NCBI GenBank assembly: GCA_020444245.1
Contig: JAHLLI010000012.1
Coordinates: 62,001 to 126,000, forward strand
Source: Actinomycetales bacterium
Lineage (GTDB): Bacteria; Actinomycetota; Actinomycetes; Actinomycetales; Cellulomonadaceae
Length of the DNA stretch: 64,000 nt
Reading direction: 5' to 3'
Part shown: piece after piece, positions 24,858 to 32,940 of the stretch
Numbering within the stretch: position 1 is the first letter of the stretch
Layout: each line of letters begins with the position of its first letter
Notes under the pieces: model-generated
The model's input: only the letters and a program-made list of their open reading frames with translations
What the model was told of the DNA's origin: nothing
Databases searched by the model: none
Position numbers and translations under genes: made by a program

Positions 24858-25700
24858 CTACTCGTCCGCGCCGGCACCGAGGCCGGCTGATGTGTCACCC
24901 ACGAGGGCGAGGAAGACGTCCTCGAGGGTCGGCTGCTTCTCGACGTACTCGACGGTGGCCGGCGGGAGCAGCGCCTTGAGCTCGGCGAGCGTGCCGTCGA
25001 CGAGGATGCGCCCCCCGTGCAGGACGGCGATCCGGTCGGCCAGCTGCTCCGCCTCGTCCAGGTACTGCGTGGTGAGCAGGACCGACGTGCCGGCGGCGGC
25101 GAGCTCACGCACGGCCTGCCACACCTCGAGACGCGCCTGGGGGTCGAGCCCGGTGGTCGGCTCGTCGAGCACGATCACCGGCGGCTCGCCGACCAGGCTC
25201 ATGGCGAGGTCCAGCCGTCGCCGCATGCCGCCGGAGTACTCCGACACCCGCCGCCCGCCGGCGTCGGTGAGCGAGAACCGCTCGAGCATCGCGTCCGCGA
25301 CCGCGCCCGGGTCGCCCAGGTGCCGCAGTCGCGCGACCAGCACCAGGTTCTCCCGCCCGGTGAGGATCTCGTCGACGGCCGCGAACTGGCCGGTGAGGCT
25401 GAGGGACGCGCGCACGTCGGCGGCCTGGGCACCGACGTCGAAGCCGTTGACGCTCGCGCTGCCGCCATCGGCGCGCAGCAGGGTGGCCAGGATGCGCACG
25501 ACGGTGGTCTTGCCGGCGCCGTTGGAGCCCAGCAGGGCCACGATGCTCCCCCGCGCCACGTCGAGGTCGACGCCACGCAGGACCTCGAGGTCCTTGAACG
25601 ACTTGGTCAGGCCGCGGACCCGGATCGCGGGCGCCTGGTCGGCGGTGGTCGTCTTGTCCCCGATCACCTTCGAGGTGAGCCTCGAGACGTGCACGGTCAT
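24858..25700 (-). CDS. DrrA-like ABC exporter ATPase
   Basis: A 280-residue ABC ATPase: Walker A GSNGAGKTTVVR (about 57-68), Q-loop in SLTGQFAAVDE, signature YSGGMRRRLDLAM, Walker B VIVLDEPTTGLDPQ, and the H-loop replaced by Gln in LTTQYLDEAE, as in DrrA. The C-terminal extension ends in PTLEDVFLALVGD, the DrrA-type regulatory tail. It energises the adjacent permease for drug export. AGGGAG precedes the ATG. Confidence 0.92.
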   Translation of the reverse strand: MTVHVSRLTSKVIGDKTTTADQAPAIRVRGLTKSFKDLEVLRGVDLDVARGSIVALLGSNGAGKTTVVRILATLLRADGGSASVNGFDVGAQAADVRASLSLTGQFAAVDEILTGRENLVLVARLRHLGDPGAVADAMLERFSLTDAGGRRVSEYSGGMRRRLDLAMSLVGEPPVIVLDEPTTGLDPQARLEVWQAVRELAAAGTSVLLTTQYLDEAEQLADRIAVLHGGRILVDGTLAELKALLPPATVEYVEKQPTLEDVFLALVGDTSAGLGAGADE

Positions 25701-25782
25701 CTCCCTTGGTCGTGAAGTCGTTCGCTCCGGTCAGCGAGGAAGCCCCGGCTCGGTCATCTGCCTGCTCACGGCCCGCCTCCCG

Positions 25783-25830
25783 CACTACTCACTGTCGCTG
25801 ACTACCGGTAGATAGTAACACTGAGTAGTG
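25783..25830 (-). promoter_or_regulatory. Interrupted inverted repeat before the DrrAB-like operon
   Basis: CACTACTCA (25783-25791) and TGAGTAGTG (25822-25830) form a perfect 9-base inverted repeat around 30 bases, and a second palindrome CTACCGGTAG lies inside (25802-25811). The outer arms share ACTACTCA with the PadR operator region at 9511-9531. The position, about 85-130 bases before the ATPase start, suits repression of exporter transcription. Confidence 0.5.
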
Positions 25831-25961
25831 CCTACGGGAACGTCCACGAGAACCTGGCGACCGCCGCGAACGCACCCCGCACGGCCACCTGCTCGGGTAT
25901 GCTGTCGTAATTAGTACACCTTCCTCACAAATTGGGCCCGTCCATCGATCGACGGCTCCGT

Positions 25962-26091
25962 GAGCGCTCCGGGGGAGGTCAGGGGGAACGACGGGCGCAA
26001 GCGCCCGACCAGCGCTCCCGGCGGGGTCCGCCGCCGGGTACCTGCCGATCAGGGGGTGATCAGGGCAGACGCCACGGCCGCAGGGGGCCGT
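25962..26091 (+). ncRNA. Structured 5' leader of the chitinase gene
   Basis: Four hairpins can form in succession. Element 1 (25962-26017): a continuous right strand GCGCCC-GACC-AGCGCTC pairs with three left segments GAGCGCT, GGTC and GGGCGC, leaving two left bulges that contain CGGGGGA and AGGGGGA. Element 2 (26018-26037): CCGGCGG/CCGCCGG. Element 3 (26042-26068): CTGCCGATCA/TGATC-AG-GGCAG with loop GGGGG. Element 4 (26074-26091): ACGGCC/GGCCGT with a loop holding most of a GGGGG run. The repeated unpaired G5 tracts suggest a regulatory RNA. I do not recognise a known riboswitch. Confidence 0.4.
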
Positions 26092-26108
26092 TTCGACGTG
26101 ATCAGGGC
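26056..26108 (+). repeat. Direct repeat GTGATCAGGGC upstream of the chitinase
   Basis: GTGATCAGGGC occurs at 26056-26066 and again at 26098-26108, 42 bases apart (four helical turns), and the 8-base core GATCAGGG a third time at 26047-26054. A near copy, GTGATCAAGGC, lies at 27901-27911 before the sensor kinase gene. These could be operator half-sites or part of the leader RNA. Confidence 0.45.
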
Positions 26109-26166
26109 TCGACGCCCGGGCACCGGCACCGCTGCCGGCGCCGGACCACACAGAGAACGAGGACCG

Positions 26167-27804
26167 ATGAGAAGGATTCGTGCAGCACTCGGCGTGATCG
26201 CGCTCGCGATCACCGCGATCGTCCCGGTCGCCGGCGCGCTCGACGCGCAGGCCCGAAGCACCGTGCCGATGGCCGTGACCACCTGTGCAGGTGAGGCGTG
26301 GAACGCCGCCACCGTGTACACCGGCGGGACGGTCGTCACGCACGTGGGACACAGCTGGTCGGCGGGCTGGTGGACGCTCGGCGAGGAGCCCGGCACCACC
26401 GGTGAGTGGGGCGTGTGGCGGGACCTGGGCACCTGCTCCGACACCGGTACGCCCGATCCCACCACCTGCGCGGCCGTGGCATGGGACGCCGCAGCCGTCT
26501 ACACCGGCGGTGCACTCGTGACCTACGCCGACCACACGTGGCGGGCCAGATGGTGGACCCAGGGCGAGGCGCCCAGCACCGCCGGCTCCGGCGTCTGGGA
26601 GGACCAGGGCGCCTGCTCCGGCGCCGACCCGACCGACCCGCCGGACCCCACCGACCCGCCGGATCCCACGGAGCTGCCCACACCGGGTGACGGCACCGGA
26701 CGGGTCGTCGGCTACTTCACCGAGTGGGGCATCTACGCCCGCAACTACACGGTCAAGAACATCGAGACCTCGGGCTCGGCCGACCAGCTCACCCACATCG
26801 TGTACGCGTTCGGCAACGTCCAGAACGGCCAGTGCACCATCGGCGACTCCTACGCCGACTACGACAAGGCCTTCACCGCCGACCAGAGCGTCGACGGCGT
26901 CGCGGACGCCTGGGACGGCTCGCTGCGCGGCAACTTCAACCAGCTGCGCAAGCTCAAGGCCATGCACCCCGGCCTGAAGGTGCTGTGGTCGTTCGGCGGC
27001 TGGACCTGGTCGAACGGCTTCACCCAGGCCGCGGCGAACCCGCAGGCCTTCGCGCAGTCCTGCCGCAACCTCGTCGAGGACCCACGCTGGGCCGACGTGT
27101 TCGACGGGATCGACATCGACTGGGAGTACCCGAACAGCTGTGGCGCCTCGTGCGACACCAGCGGCCGTGAGGCCTACCCGAACCTGATGCGTGCCCTGCG
27201 CGAGGAGTTCGGCTCGGACCTCGTCACGTCTGCGATCACGGCGGACGGCACCGCAGGCGGCAAGATCGACGCCGCTGACTACGCCGGCGCGGCGCCGTAC
27301 GTCGACTTCTTCATGCCGATGACGTACGACTACAACGGTGCGTTCAACGCCACCGGACCGACGGGACCGCACTCGCCGCTCACCTCGTACGCCAACGAGC
27401 CGATCGCGGGCTTCAACTCGACGGCGACGATCGACAAGCTGACGTCCATCGGCATCCCGTCGGACAAGCTGCTCCTGGGCATCGGGTTCTACGGGCGCGG
27501 CTGGACCGGCGTGACCCAGGCGGCCGCCGGGGGCAGTGCGACGGGCCCGGCTCCGGGCACCTACGAGGCCGGCATCGAGGACTACAAGGTCCTCAAGAAC
27601 ACCTGCCCGCCCACCGGGACCGTCGGCGGCACCGCCTACGCGTTCTGCAACGGGCAGTGGTGGAGCTACGACACCCCGTCGACCATCGGCGGGAAGATGA
27701 GCTTCGCCAACCAGCGGGGCCTCGGCGGGGCGTTCTTCTGGGAGCTCTCCGGCGACACCTCGAACGGTGAGCTGATCAGCGCGATCAGCACCGGTCTGGG
27801 CTGA
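26167..27804 (+). CDS. Secreted GH18 chitinase with two CBM5/12 modules
   Basis: A 545-residue exported endochitinase. Signal peptide at 1-30; two chitin-binding CBM5/12 modules (about 38-89 and 99-147), each with an AWNAATVYTGG-like start and paired Trp residues (SAGWWTLGE, RARWWTQGE); a Pro/Asp/Thr linker of PTDPPD repeats; then a GH18 barrel from about 178. The barrel shows SFGGWTWS and the catalytic DGIDIDWEYP, where the final Glu is the proton donor. It hydrolyses chitin outside the cell. The ATG is chosen for its signal peptide; the frame is open upstream, but that stretch is the structured leader. A strong hairpin terminator follows. Confidence 0.95.
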   Translation: MRRIRAALGVIALAITAIVPVAGALDAQARSTVPMAVTTCAGEAWNAATVYTGGTVVTHVGHSWSAGWWTLGEEPGTTGEWGVWRDLGTCSDTGTPDPTTCAAVAWDAAAVYTGGALVTYADHTWRARWWTQGEAPSTAGSGVWEDQGACSGADPTDPPDPTDPPDPTELPTPGDGTGRVVGYFTEWGIYARNYTVKNIETSGSADQLTHIVYAFGNVQNGQCTIGDSYADYDKAFTADQSVDGVADAWDGSLRGNFNQLRKLKAMHPGLKVLWSFGGWTWSNGFTQAAANPQAFAQSCRNLVEDPRWADVFDGIDIDWEYPNSCGASCDTSGREAYPNLMRALREEFGSDLVTSAITADGTAGGKIDAADYAGAAPYVDFFMPMTYDYNGAFNATGPTGPHSPLTSYANEPIAGFNSTATIDKLTSIGIPSDKLLLGIGFYGRGWTGVTQAAAGGSATGPAPGTYEAGIEDYKVLKNTCPPTGTVGGTAYAFCNGQWWSYDTPSTIGGKMSFANQRGLGGAFFWELSGDTSNGELISAISTGLG

Positions 27805-27816
27805 CCCACGACGCCT

Positions 27817-27854
27817 GCGACCCGGCCGGCTCCGCACGGGGTCGGCCGGGTCGC
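27817..27854 (+). terminator. Hairpin terminator after the chitinase
   Basis: GCGACCCGGCCG (27817-27828) pairs perfectly over 12 bases with CGGCCGGGTCGC (27843-27854); the loop is 14 bases. It starts 13 bases after the chitinase stop. Confidence 0.75.
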
Positions 27855-27928
27855 GTACCGGGCACGGCGTGCGCCGCCCCAGCCTTCCGTCCCTACTCGT
27901 GTGATCAAGGCATGCCTAGCATCGGGAC

Positions 27929-29110
27929 GTGGCCGAGGACGGCGTCCTGCTCGCTGAGCTGGTTCGGATCAACGACACGTTGATCTGGTCCCGCGACCGG
28001 ATGGACTCGCTCATCGACGCCGCCGCGATCATCGGTCGGATCACCGGCGCACGGCTGCACCCGGTGTGCCTGCTCAACGCCGTCGGCGACCGGCTCGTGA
28101 TGGTCGCCAGCCCCGAACAGCTCGCCGAGATCGGCGAGGAGTGGGCCACGCTCGCACCGCCGAGCCGCTACATCCGCCCGCCGTGGATCACGCCCAGGGA
28201 GTGGCCCGTCGCGGTCGCTGACCACCTCCACGACGAGGGCTGGACGTCGCTGCCGGACGGCTACCGGGACTGGCTCGGCGAGCACGCGATCGTCGTGTCG
28301 GTGCACGCGGACGGCCGTCACCTCGGCGCCGTGCTGCTGTCCTTCGACGAGCCGTACGAGCTCACGCCCGCCCGCAGCGCGTTCCTCGCCGCAGCCGGCC
28401 GGATCCTGGGCAACGCCGTGTACCGCTGGGAGGTCACCGGCCGCGAGCGCGAGCTCGGCGCGCTCGAGGAGCGCCGCCGACTGTCCGCCGAGCTGCACGT
28501 CGACCTGTCCCAGCAGGTCGCGCTGCTCGGCCTCAAGGCCGACGTGGCCGAGATGGACCTCAAGGACGGCGACCACCATCAGCTCGCGTCCGACCTCCAC
28601 GAGCTCAAGCAGCTGACCACCGTCCTCAAGCACTCCCTGCGCCACCAGATGCTCGGCCTGCGCGCGGACGCCGCGGAGATCGGGCTGGTCCGGCAGGTCA
28701 GGGCGCTGACGGACAGCTTCCGGGAGCAGTACGAGGGCTCGGTCGAGCTCGAGCTCACCACCGGCCTCAAGGACGACACCGTCCCGCTGCCGATCGCCGC
28801 CCAGCTGGTCCGGGTGCTCCAAGAGGCACTGGCGAACGTCCGGCTGCACGCGGATGCCTCGACCGTCGTGGTGCGCCTGGTGGTCTCCAACGTGCTGGTG
28901 CGCCTGGAGGTCGAGGACGACGGCAACGGGTTCGACCCGAGCTCGCTGCCCGACTCGCGCCTCGGGCTCCGGATCATGGCCGAGCGGATGGACCAGGTCG
29001 ACGGCGACCTGTGGCTCGGCCCGCGCCCGGGCGGCGGCACGCTGGTGGTCGCCGAGGCACCGGTCCGCCACACCGACTTCCTCACCGCCCCCGCGGGGGT
29101 GCCGACGTGA
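27929..29110 (+). CDS. Sensor histidine kinase (HisKA_3 type) with altered H-box
   Basis: A 393-residue cytoplasmic kinase without membrane helices. An N-terminal GAF-like region (about 20-165) precedes the dimerisation helix ERRRLSAELHVDLSQQV, where the normal HDxLxQ motif reads HVDLSQQ: the phosphorylated His is kept but the adjacent Asp is Val. The ATPase domain has an N-box QEALANVRLHA, G1 DDGNGFD and GLRIMAERM. The response regulator gene overlaps by 4 bases. The signal is unknown; location after the chitinase and a shared GTGATCA-type site hint at a link (inference). Confidence 0.88.
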   Translation: MAEDGVLLAELVRINDTLIWSRDRMDSLIDAAAIIGRITGARLHPVCLLNAVGDRLVMVASPEQLAEIGEEWATLAPPSRYIRPPWITPREWPVAVADHLHDEGWTSLPDGYRDWLGEHAIVVSVHADGRHLGAVLLSFDEPYELTPARSAFLAAAGRILGNAVYRWEVTGRERELGALEERRRLSAELHVDLSQQVALLGLKADVAEMDLKDGDHHQLASDLHELKQLTTVLKHSLRHQMLGLRADAAEIGLVRQVRALTDSFREQYEGSVELELTTGLKDDTVPLPIAAQLVRVLQEALANVRLHADASTVVVRLVVSNVLVRLEVEDDGNGFDPSSLPDSRLGLRIMAERMDQVDGDLWLGPRPGGGTLVVAEAPVRHTDFLTAPAGVPT

Positions 29111-29766
29111 CCCGAACCCCGATCACGGTGCTCGTGGTCGACGACCACGCGCTGTTCCGGGACGGCCTGTGCTCGCTGCTCCAGCGCTGGCCGGAGTTCC
29201 AGGTCGTGGGGTGCGCCGCCGACGGCGAGGAGGCCGTCCGGCTGTGCACCGAGCGCCACCCGCGGCTGGTCCTGATGGACGTGCGGATGGAGCCGATGGG
29301 CGGCGTCGAGGCGACGAGGGCGATCGCCGCGGTCGAGCCGCAGACCTGCGTCGCCATGCTGACGGTCTCCGAGCTGGGGCACGACGTCTACCAGGCGTTG
29401 CGCAACGGCGCGCACGGCTACCTGTCCAAGAACGAGTCCGCGGACCGGCTGCACGAGGCGCTGCTCAGCCTGGTCGCCGGCGAGACGGTGCTCTCCCCCA
29501 CGATCGCCGCCAAGGTGCTCACCGAGCTGAGCTCACCGGGCCACACCTCGCCGGCCGGCTCGCTCGGCGCACCCCGGCTGTCCCTGCGCGAACGTCAGGT
29601 CCTCGGGCTCCTCGTCGAGGGCCTGTCCAACGCCGAGATCGGCCACGCCCTGCACCTGAGCGAGGGCACCGTGAAGAAGTACCTCGGCACGACCATGATC
29701 AAGCTGCACGCCCGCAACCGCGTCCAGGTCGCCGTGCTCGGCCTGCGCAAGGGCTTCGCCGAGTAG
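29107..29766 (+). CDS. NarL/FixJ-type response regulator
   Basis: A 219-residue regulator. The receiver domain (1-120) has the acidic pocket VVDDHALFRDG and the phosphorylated Asp in LVLMDVRMEPMGG (about 58), Thr in MLTVSE and Lys in YLSKNES. The C-terminal LuxR helix-turn-helix (about 158-215) reads LSLRERQVLGLLVEGLSNAE and LSEGTVKKYLGTTMIKL. The GTG start overlaps the kinase stop (GTGA), so the pair is coupled. Targets are unknown. Confidence 0.92.
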   Translation: MTRTPITVLVVDDHALFRDGLCSLLQRWPEFQVVGCAADGEEAVRLCTERHPRLVLMDVRMEPMGGVEATRAIAAVEPQTCVAMLTVSELGHDVYQALRNGAHGYLSKNESADRLHEALLSLVAGETVLSPTIAAKVLTELSSPGHTSPAGSLGAPRLSLRERQVLGLLVEGLSNAEIGHALHLSEGTVKKYLGTTMIKLHARNRVQVAVLGLRKGFAE

Positions 29767-29935
29767 GTCCTGGGTCCCGCCGGAAGTGGCCGATCGGCCA
29801 CCGGACCGGGCGGATCGGGTCTACGTGCCCACACCTGCCGACGGCTTGGCTGAGAGCCGGGACGACGGGGACCCGCCGTCCGCTCACTGAGCTGTCGGGT
29901 CGCTCCGATCGGGGCCGCCCGAGGAAGGAGCAGGC

Positions 29936-30697
29936 GTGAACCACGACGCGTTCGACTTCACCGGGAAGGTGGCGCTGGTCACCGGTGGCCGCTCGGGCAT
30001 GGGCCAGGCCGCCGCGGTGGCGTTCGCCCGCAACGGCGCGAAGGTCGTCGTCAACGGCCGCACCGGCGCCGACGAGACCCTGCTGCGCATCAGGGAGCTC
30101 GGCGGCGAGGCGACCTTCGTGCGCGGCGACGTCGCCTCCCCCGAGGACGTCCAGAACCTGGTGCGGACCGTCGTCGACACCTACGGCCGCCTCGACATCG
30201 CGTTCAACAACGCCGGCGTGGTGCCCGCGACGGCGCCGCTGACCGAGCAGAGCATCGAGGAGTTCGACCGGGTCATCGGCGCGGACCTGCGCGGCGTCTA
30301 CCTGTGCATGCAGGCGGAGATCCCGGCGATGCTCGCCTCCGGGGGCGGGTCGATCATCAACAACGGCTCGGTGGTCAGCCTGGTGGCCGACCCCGGCATG
30401 GCCCCGTACGTCGCGGCCAAGCACGGCGTGGCCGGCCTGACCAAGGCTGCGGCGCTGGAGTACGCCAAGCAGGGCATCCGGATCAACGCGATCGCACCGG
30501 CGTTCGTGGCCACCGAGATGACCCAGTTCTGGCTGGACGACCCGGAGATGGCCGAGGTGGTCAAGTCCTTCAACGCCCAGGGCCGGGTCGCCACGCCGGA
30601 CGAGATCACCGGCCTGGTGATGCTGCTCGCGTCGGACATGGGCTCGTTCATGACCGGCGGGATCTACCCGCTCGACGCCGGCCAGACCGCGCACTGA
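29936..30697 (+). CDS. SDR-family oxidoreductase
   Basis: A 253-residue classical short-chain dehydrogenase: TGGRSGMGQAAA nucleotide-binding motif (about 16-27), NNAG near 90, catalytic Ser in NNGSVVSLV and YVAAK (about 158-162). The GTG start follows AAGGAGC. It heads an operon with an FAD flavoprotein and a DUF1097 membrane protein, suggesting oxidation/reduction of one imported or exported small molecule. The substrate is unknown. Confidence 0.88.
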   Translation: MNHDAFDFTGKVALVTGGRSGMGQAAAVAFARNGAKVVVNGRTGADETLLRIRELGGEATFVRGDVASPEDVQNLVRTVVDTYGRLDIAFNNAGVVPATAPLTEQSIEEFDRVIGADLRGVYLCMQAEIPAMLASGGGSIINNGSVVSLVADPGMAPYVAAKHGVAGLTKAAALEYAKQGIRINAIAPAFVATEMTQFWLDDPEMAEVVKSFNAQGRVATPDEITGLVMLLASDMGSFMTGGIYPLDAGQTAH

Positions 30698-30747
30698 GCC
30701 CCGCCACCACCCCACAGACGAGCACGACAACCAACGGAGAGAACATC

Positions 30748-32226
30748 GTGAGTGACACCTCGCTCCCCATCGACGCCGAGTACGACGTCGTCGTCATCGG
30801 CTCCGGCGCGTCCGGCAAGTCCGCGGCGCTCGCCGCGGCCCAGGGCGGCCTGACGGTCGCCATCCTGGAGAAGCTGCCCGAGACCGGCGGGACCTCGGTG
30901 TACGCCGAGGGCACCGCCGCCTTCGAGTCCAGCGAGCAGAAGGCTCGCGGCGTACCCGACGCCCCCGGCGCGCACTTCCCCACCAAGGAGGAGGGCTTCC
31001 GCCGGTACACCGACTACAGCCACCACCGCGCCAACCCGGACGTGGTCCGGGTGCAGGTGGAGAACACCGCCGAGACCATCGACCTGTACACGTCGTTGGG
31101 CATCACCTACACGGACGTGTCGATCTACGCCTACGACCAGCCGTACGAGCTGTACACCTTCCACCGCCCCGAGGGCCTGGGCGCCCGGTGCCAGGAGGTC
31201 CTGCTCACGGCCGTCGAGGACGCGGGTGTCGAGATCTTCACCTCCACGCCGGCCAAGCGGCTGGTGATCGAGGACGGCGCGATCACCGGCGTGGTCGCCG
31301 AGGACTCCGACGGCAAGACGCTGCGGATCGCGGCGAAGGCCGTCGTGCTCGCCTCGGGCGGGTTCGGCAACAACCCGGACCTGGTCGCGAAGTACTCGTG
31401 GTTCCCGCGCACCGCGCACGCCATGTACCAGTGCGTGCCGACGGCCAACACCGGCGACGGGCTCGCCATGGCGCTCCAGGCCGGCGCGGACACCGAGGCG
31501 CTCGGCACCGTGATGATCGCCGCGTGCGCGCGGGAGAAGATGCTGACCTCGCACTCCTCGGGCGCCGGGTCTCAGCCCGTGCTGTGGGTCAACAAGACCG
31601 CTCGCCGGTTCGCCAGCGAGGAGGTCGCGATGAGCTTCGCGGACTCCGGGAACACCATGGCGAAGCAGCCGGACGCGACCGTCTACGCGATCATCGACCA
31701 GGCGACCGTCACCCACCTGATGGTCGAGGGCTCGGACATCGGCCTGGGCGACTTCATCCCGTTCCACGCCAAGCTCGACCACCTGCAGGCCGAGCTGGAC
31801 GAGGACGTCGCGATCGGCCGGGCCTGGAAGGCCGACACGATCGACGACCTCGCCCGCGAGGTCGGGCTCGACCCCGAGGTGCTCACCGCAACCGTCGAGG
31901 AGTACAACACGGCCTGCGACAAGGGCGAGGACCCGCTGTTCTTCAAGCCCGCGCGCTTCCTGCGGCCGGTGAGCACGGCGCCGTTCTACGCCATCAACAT
32001 GGCGGCGAGCGTGCTGGTGTCGTGCGGCGGGATCCGGGTCAACGGGAACCTGCAGGTGGTCGACCGCGACTACACGCCGATCCCCGGCCTGTACGCGGTG
32101 GGCATGGAGGCGTCCGGGCTGTTCGGCGACACGTACAACCTCGACGTGCCCGGCACGGCGAACGGCTTCTCCCACGCCTCGGGCCGGGTCGCCGGACGCC
32201 ACGTCGTGGCCACCCTCAAGGGCTGA
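30748..32226 (+). CDS. FAD-dependent fumarate-reductase/ketosteroid-dehydrogenase-like flavoprotein
   Basis: A 492-residue soluble flavoprotein of the FAD_binding_2 family. The N-terminal Rossmann motif is VVVIGSGASGKSAALAAA (about 14-31); a second FAD contact is VVLASGGFGNNPDL; the C-terminal flavin segment reads GLYAVGMEASGLFGDTYNLD then PGTANGFSHASGR. No export signal or haem-binding motif, unlike periplasmic fumarate reductases. It would reduce or dehydrogenate a carbon-carbon bond next to a carbonyl or carboxyl group. It lies between an SDR and DUF1097 in one operon. Its substrate is not apparent. Confidence 0.85.
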   Translation: MSDTSLPIDAEYDVVVIGSGASGKSAALAAAQGGLTVAILEKLPETGGTSVYAEGTAAFESSEQKARGVPDAPGAHFPTKEEGFRRYTDYSHHRANPDVVRVQVENTAETIDLYTSLGITYTDVSIYAYDQPYELYTFHRPEGLGARCQEVLLTAVEDAGVEIFTSTPAKRLVIEDGAITGVVAEDSDGKTLRIAAKAVVLASGGFGNNPDLVAKYSWFPRTAHAMYQCVPTANTGDGLAMALQAGADTEALGTVMIAACAREKMLTSHSSGAGSQPVLWVNKTARRFASEEVAMSFADSGNTMAKQPDATVYAIIDQATVTHLMVEGSDIGLGDFIPFHAKLDHLQAELDEDVAIGRAWKADTIDDLAREVGLDPEVLTATVEEYNTACDKGEDPLFFKPARFLRPVSTAPFYAINMAASVLVSCGGIRVNGNLQVVDRDYTPIPGLYAVGMEASGLFGDTYNLDVPGTANGFSHASGRVAGRHVVATLKG

Positions 32227-32253
32227 GCGACAGGTCGAGGAGAGGAGACCCCG

Positions 32254-32871
32254 ATGCCCGCTCAGGTTCGACGCATGCCGCTGTGGCTCGCCGTCGGCAT
32301 CACCGTGGTGGTCGCCCTGCCCTTCGGGCTGCTGCTCAAGGGCTTCAACCTCGTGCTCTGGATCGCGTTCACCGTCTGGGGTGTGTACCTCGCCATGGGC
32401 GGCACCCCGCAGGCCGCGAAGCGACTCCTGCCGGCCTACGCCGGCGGCGCGGCCTCAGGCGCCCTGGTGCACATGTTCGCCCTGGCGCTGTCCTCGTGGA
32501 TCACGACGCCCCGGTGGACCTTCGACAACGGTGCGCTCATCGTGCCGGTGACGCTCGCCTACTTCGTCGGGTTCTGCGTGGTCGTGTGGTGGATGAGGTT
32601 CTCCGAGCTCGTCCAGACCTCGTCCCTGGCGTACTTCACGGGGATCGCCCTGACGCTCGGCGCGGTCTTCACCGGGATGGGCGACACCGGCTACGTCGGG
32701 CACAGCCCGAACCAGTACGTCTACGTCATCGGCGCGCTGATCGTGTCCGTGCTGTCGAGCGTGCTGGGCTGCGCGATCGCGGCGCTCAGCGTGTGGCTCA
32801 ACGGCGTCCGGCAGCCCGCACCCGAGGCAGCCGCGGCGCCGGTCGGCACCGCCGAGGCCCAACCGGCCTGA
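32254..32871 (+). CDS. DUF1097-family membrane protein
   Basis: A 205-residue protein with about six hydrophobic helices, resembling DUF1097 (YcdZ-like) inner-membrane proteins, with the pattern FTVWGVYLAMGG in the first third. AGGAGAGGAG precedes the ATG. It follows the flavoprotein by 27 bases. It may transport or sense the substrate of the two upstream oxidoreductases (inference). Confidence 0.78.
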   Translation: MPAQVRRMPLWLAVGITVVVALPFGLLLKGFNLVLWIAFTVWGVYLAMGGTPQAAKRLLPAYAGGAASGALVHMFALALSSWITTPRWTFDNGALIVPVTLAYFVGFCVVVWWMRFSELVQTSSLAYFTGIALTLGAVFTGMGDTGYVGHSPNQYVYVIGALIVSVLSSVLGCAIAALSVWLNGVRQPAPEAAAAPVGTAEAQPA

Positions 32872-32885
32872 CGGCGGCGGAGCGG

Positions 32886-32924
32886 GTGGGGGCGGCGGTC
32901 GTTCGGTCCGACCGCCGCCCCCAC
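32886..32924. terminator. Very strong bidirectional hairpin terminator
   Basis: GTGGGGGCGGCGGTCG (32886-32901) and CGACCGCCGCCCCCAC (32909-32924) form a perfect 16-base stem with a 7-base loop, placed between the convergent DUF1097 and LLM genes. Confidence 0.85.
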
Positions 32925-32940
32925 ACCGTCAGCCCGGCGC

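Noticed and set aside
25962-26091. Chitinase leader as a ydaO/c-di-AMP riboswitch
   Set aside because: GGGGGA and GGGGTGA pieces recall ydaO, but the conserved 3' segment (CCGwCAGCTAACC...GCAGGCG) is absent and the hairpin order differs.
26040-26166. DasR (dre) operator before the chitinase
   Set aside because: No ACTGGTCTAGACCACT-like 16-base palindrome is present; the repeats there are GTGATCAGGGC.
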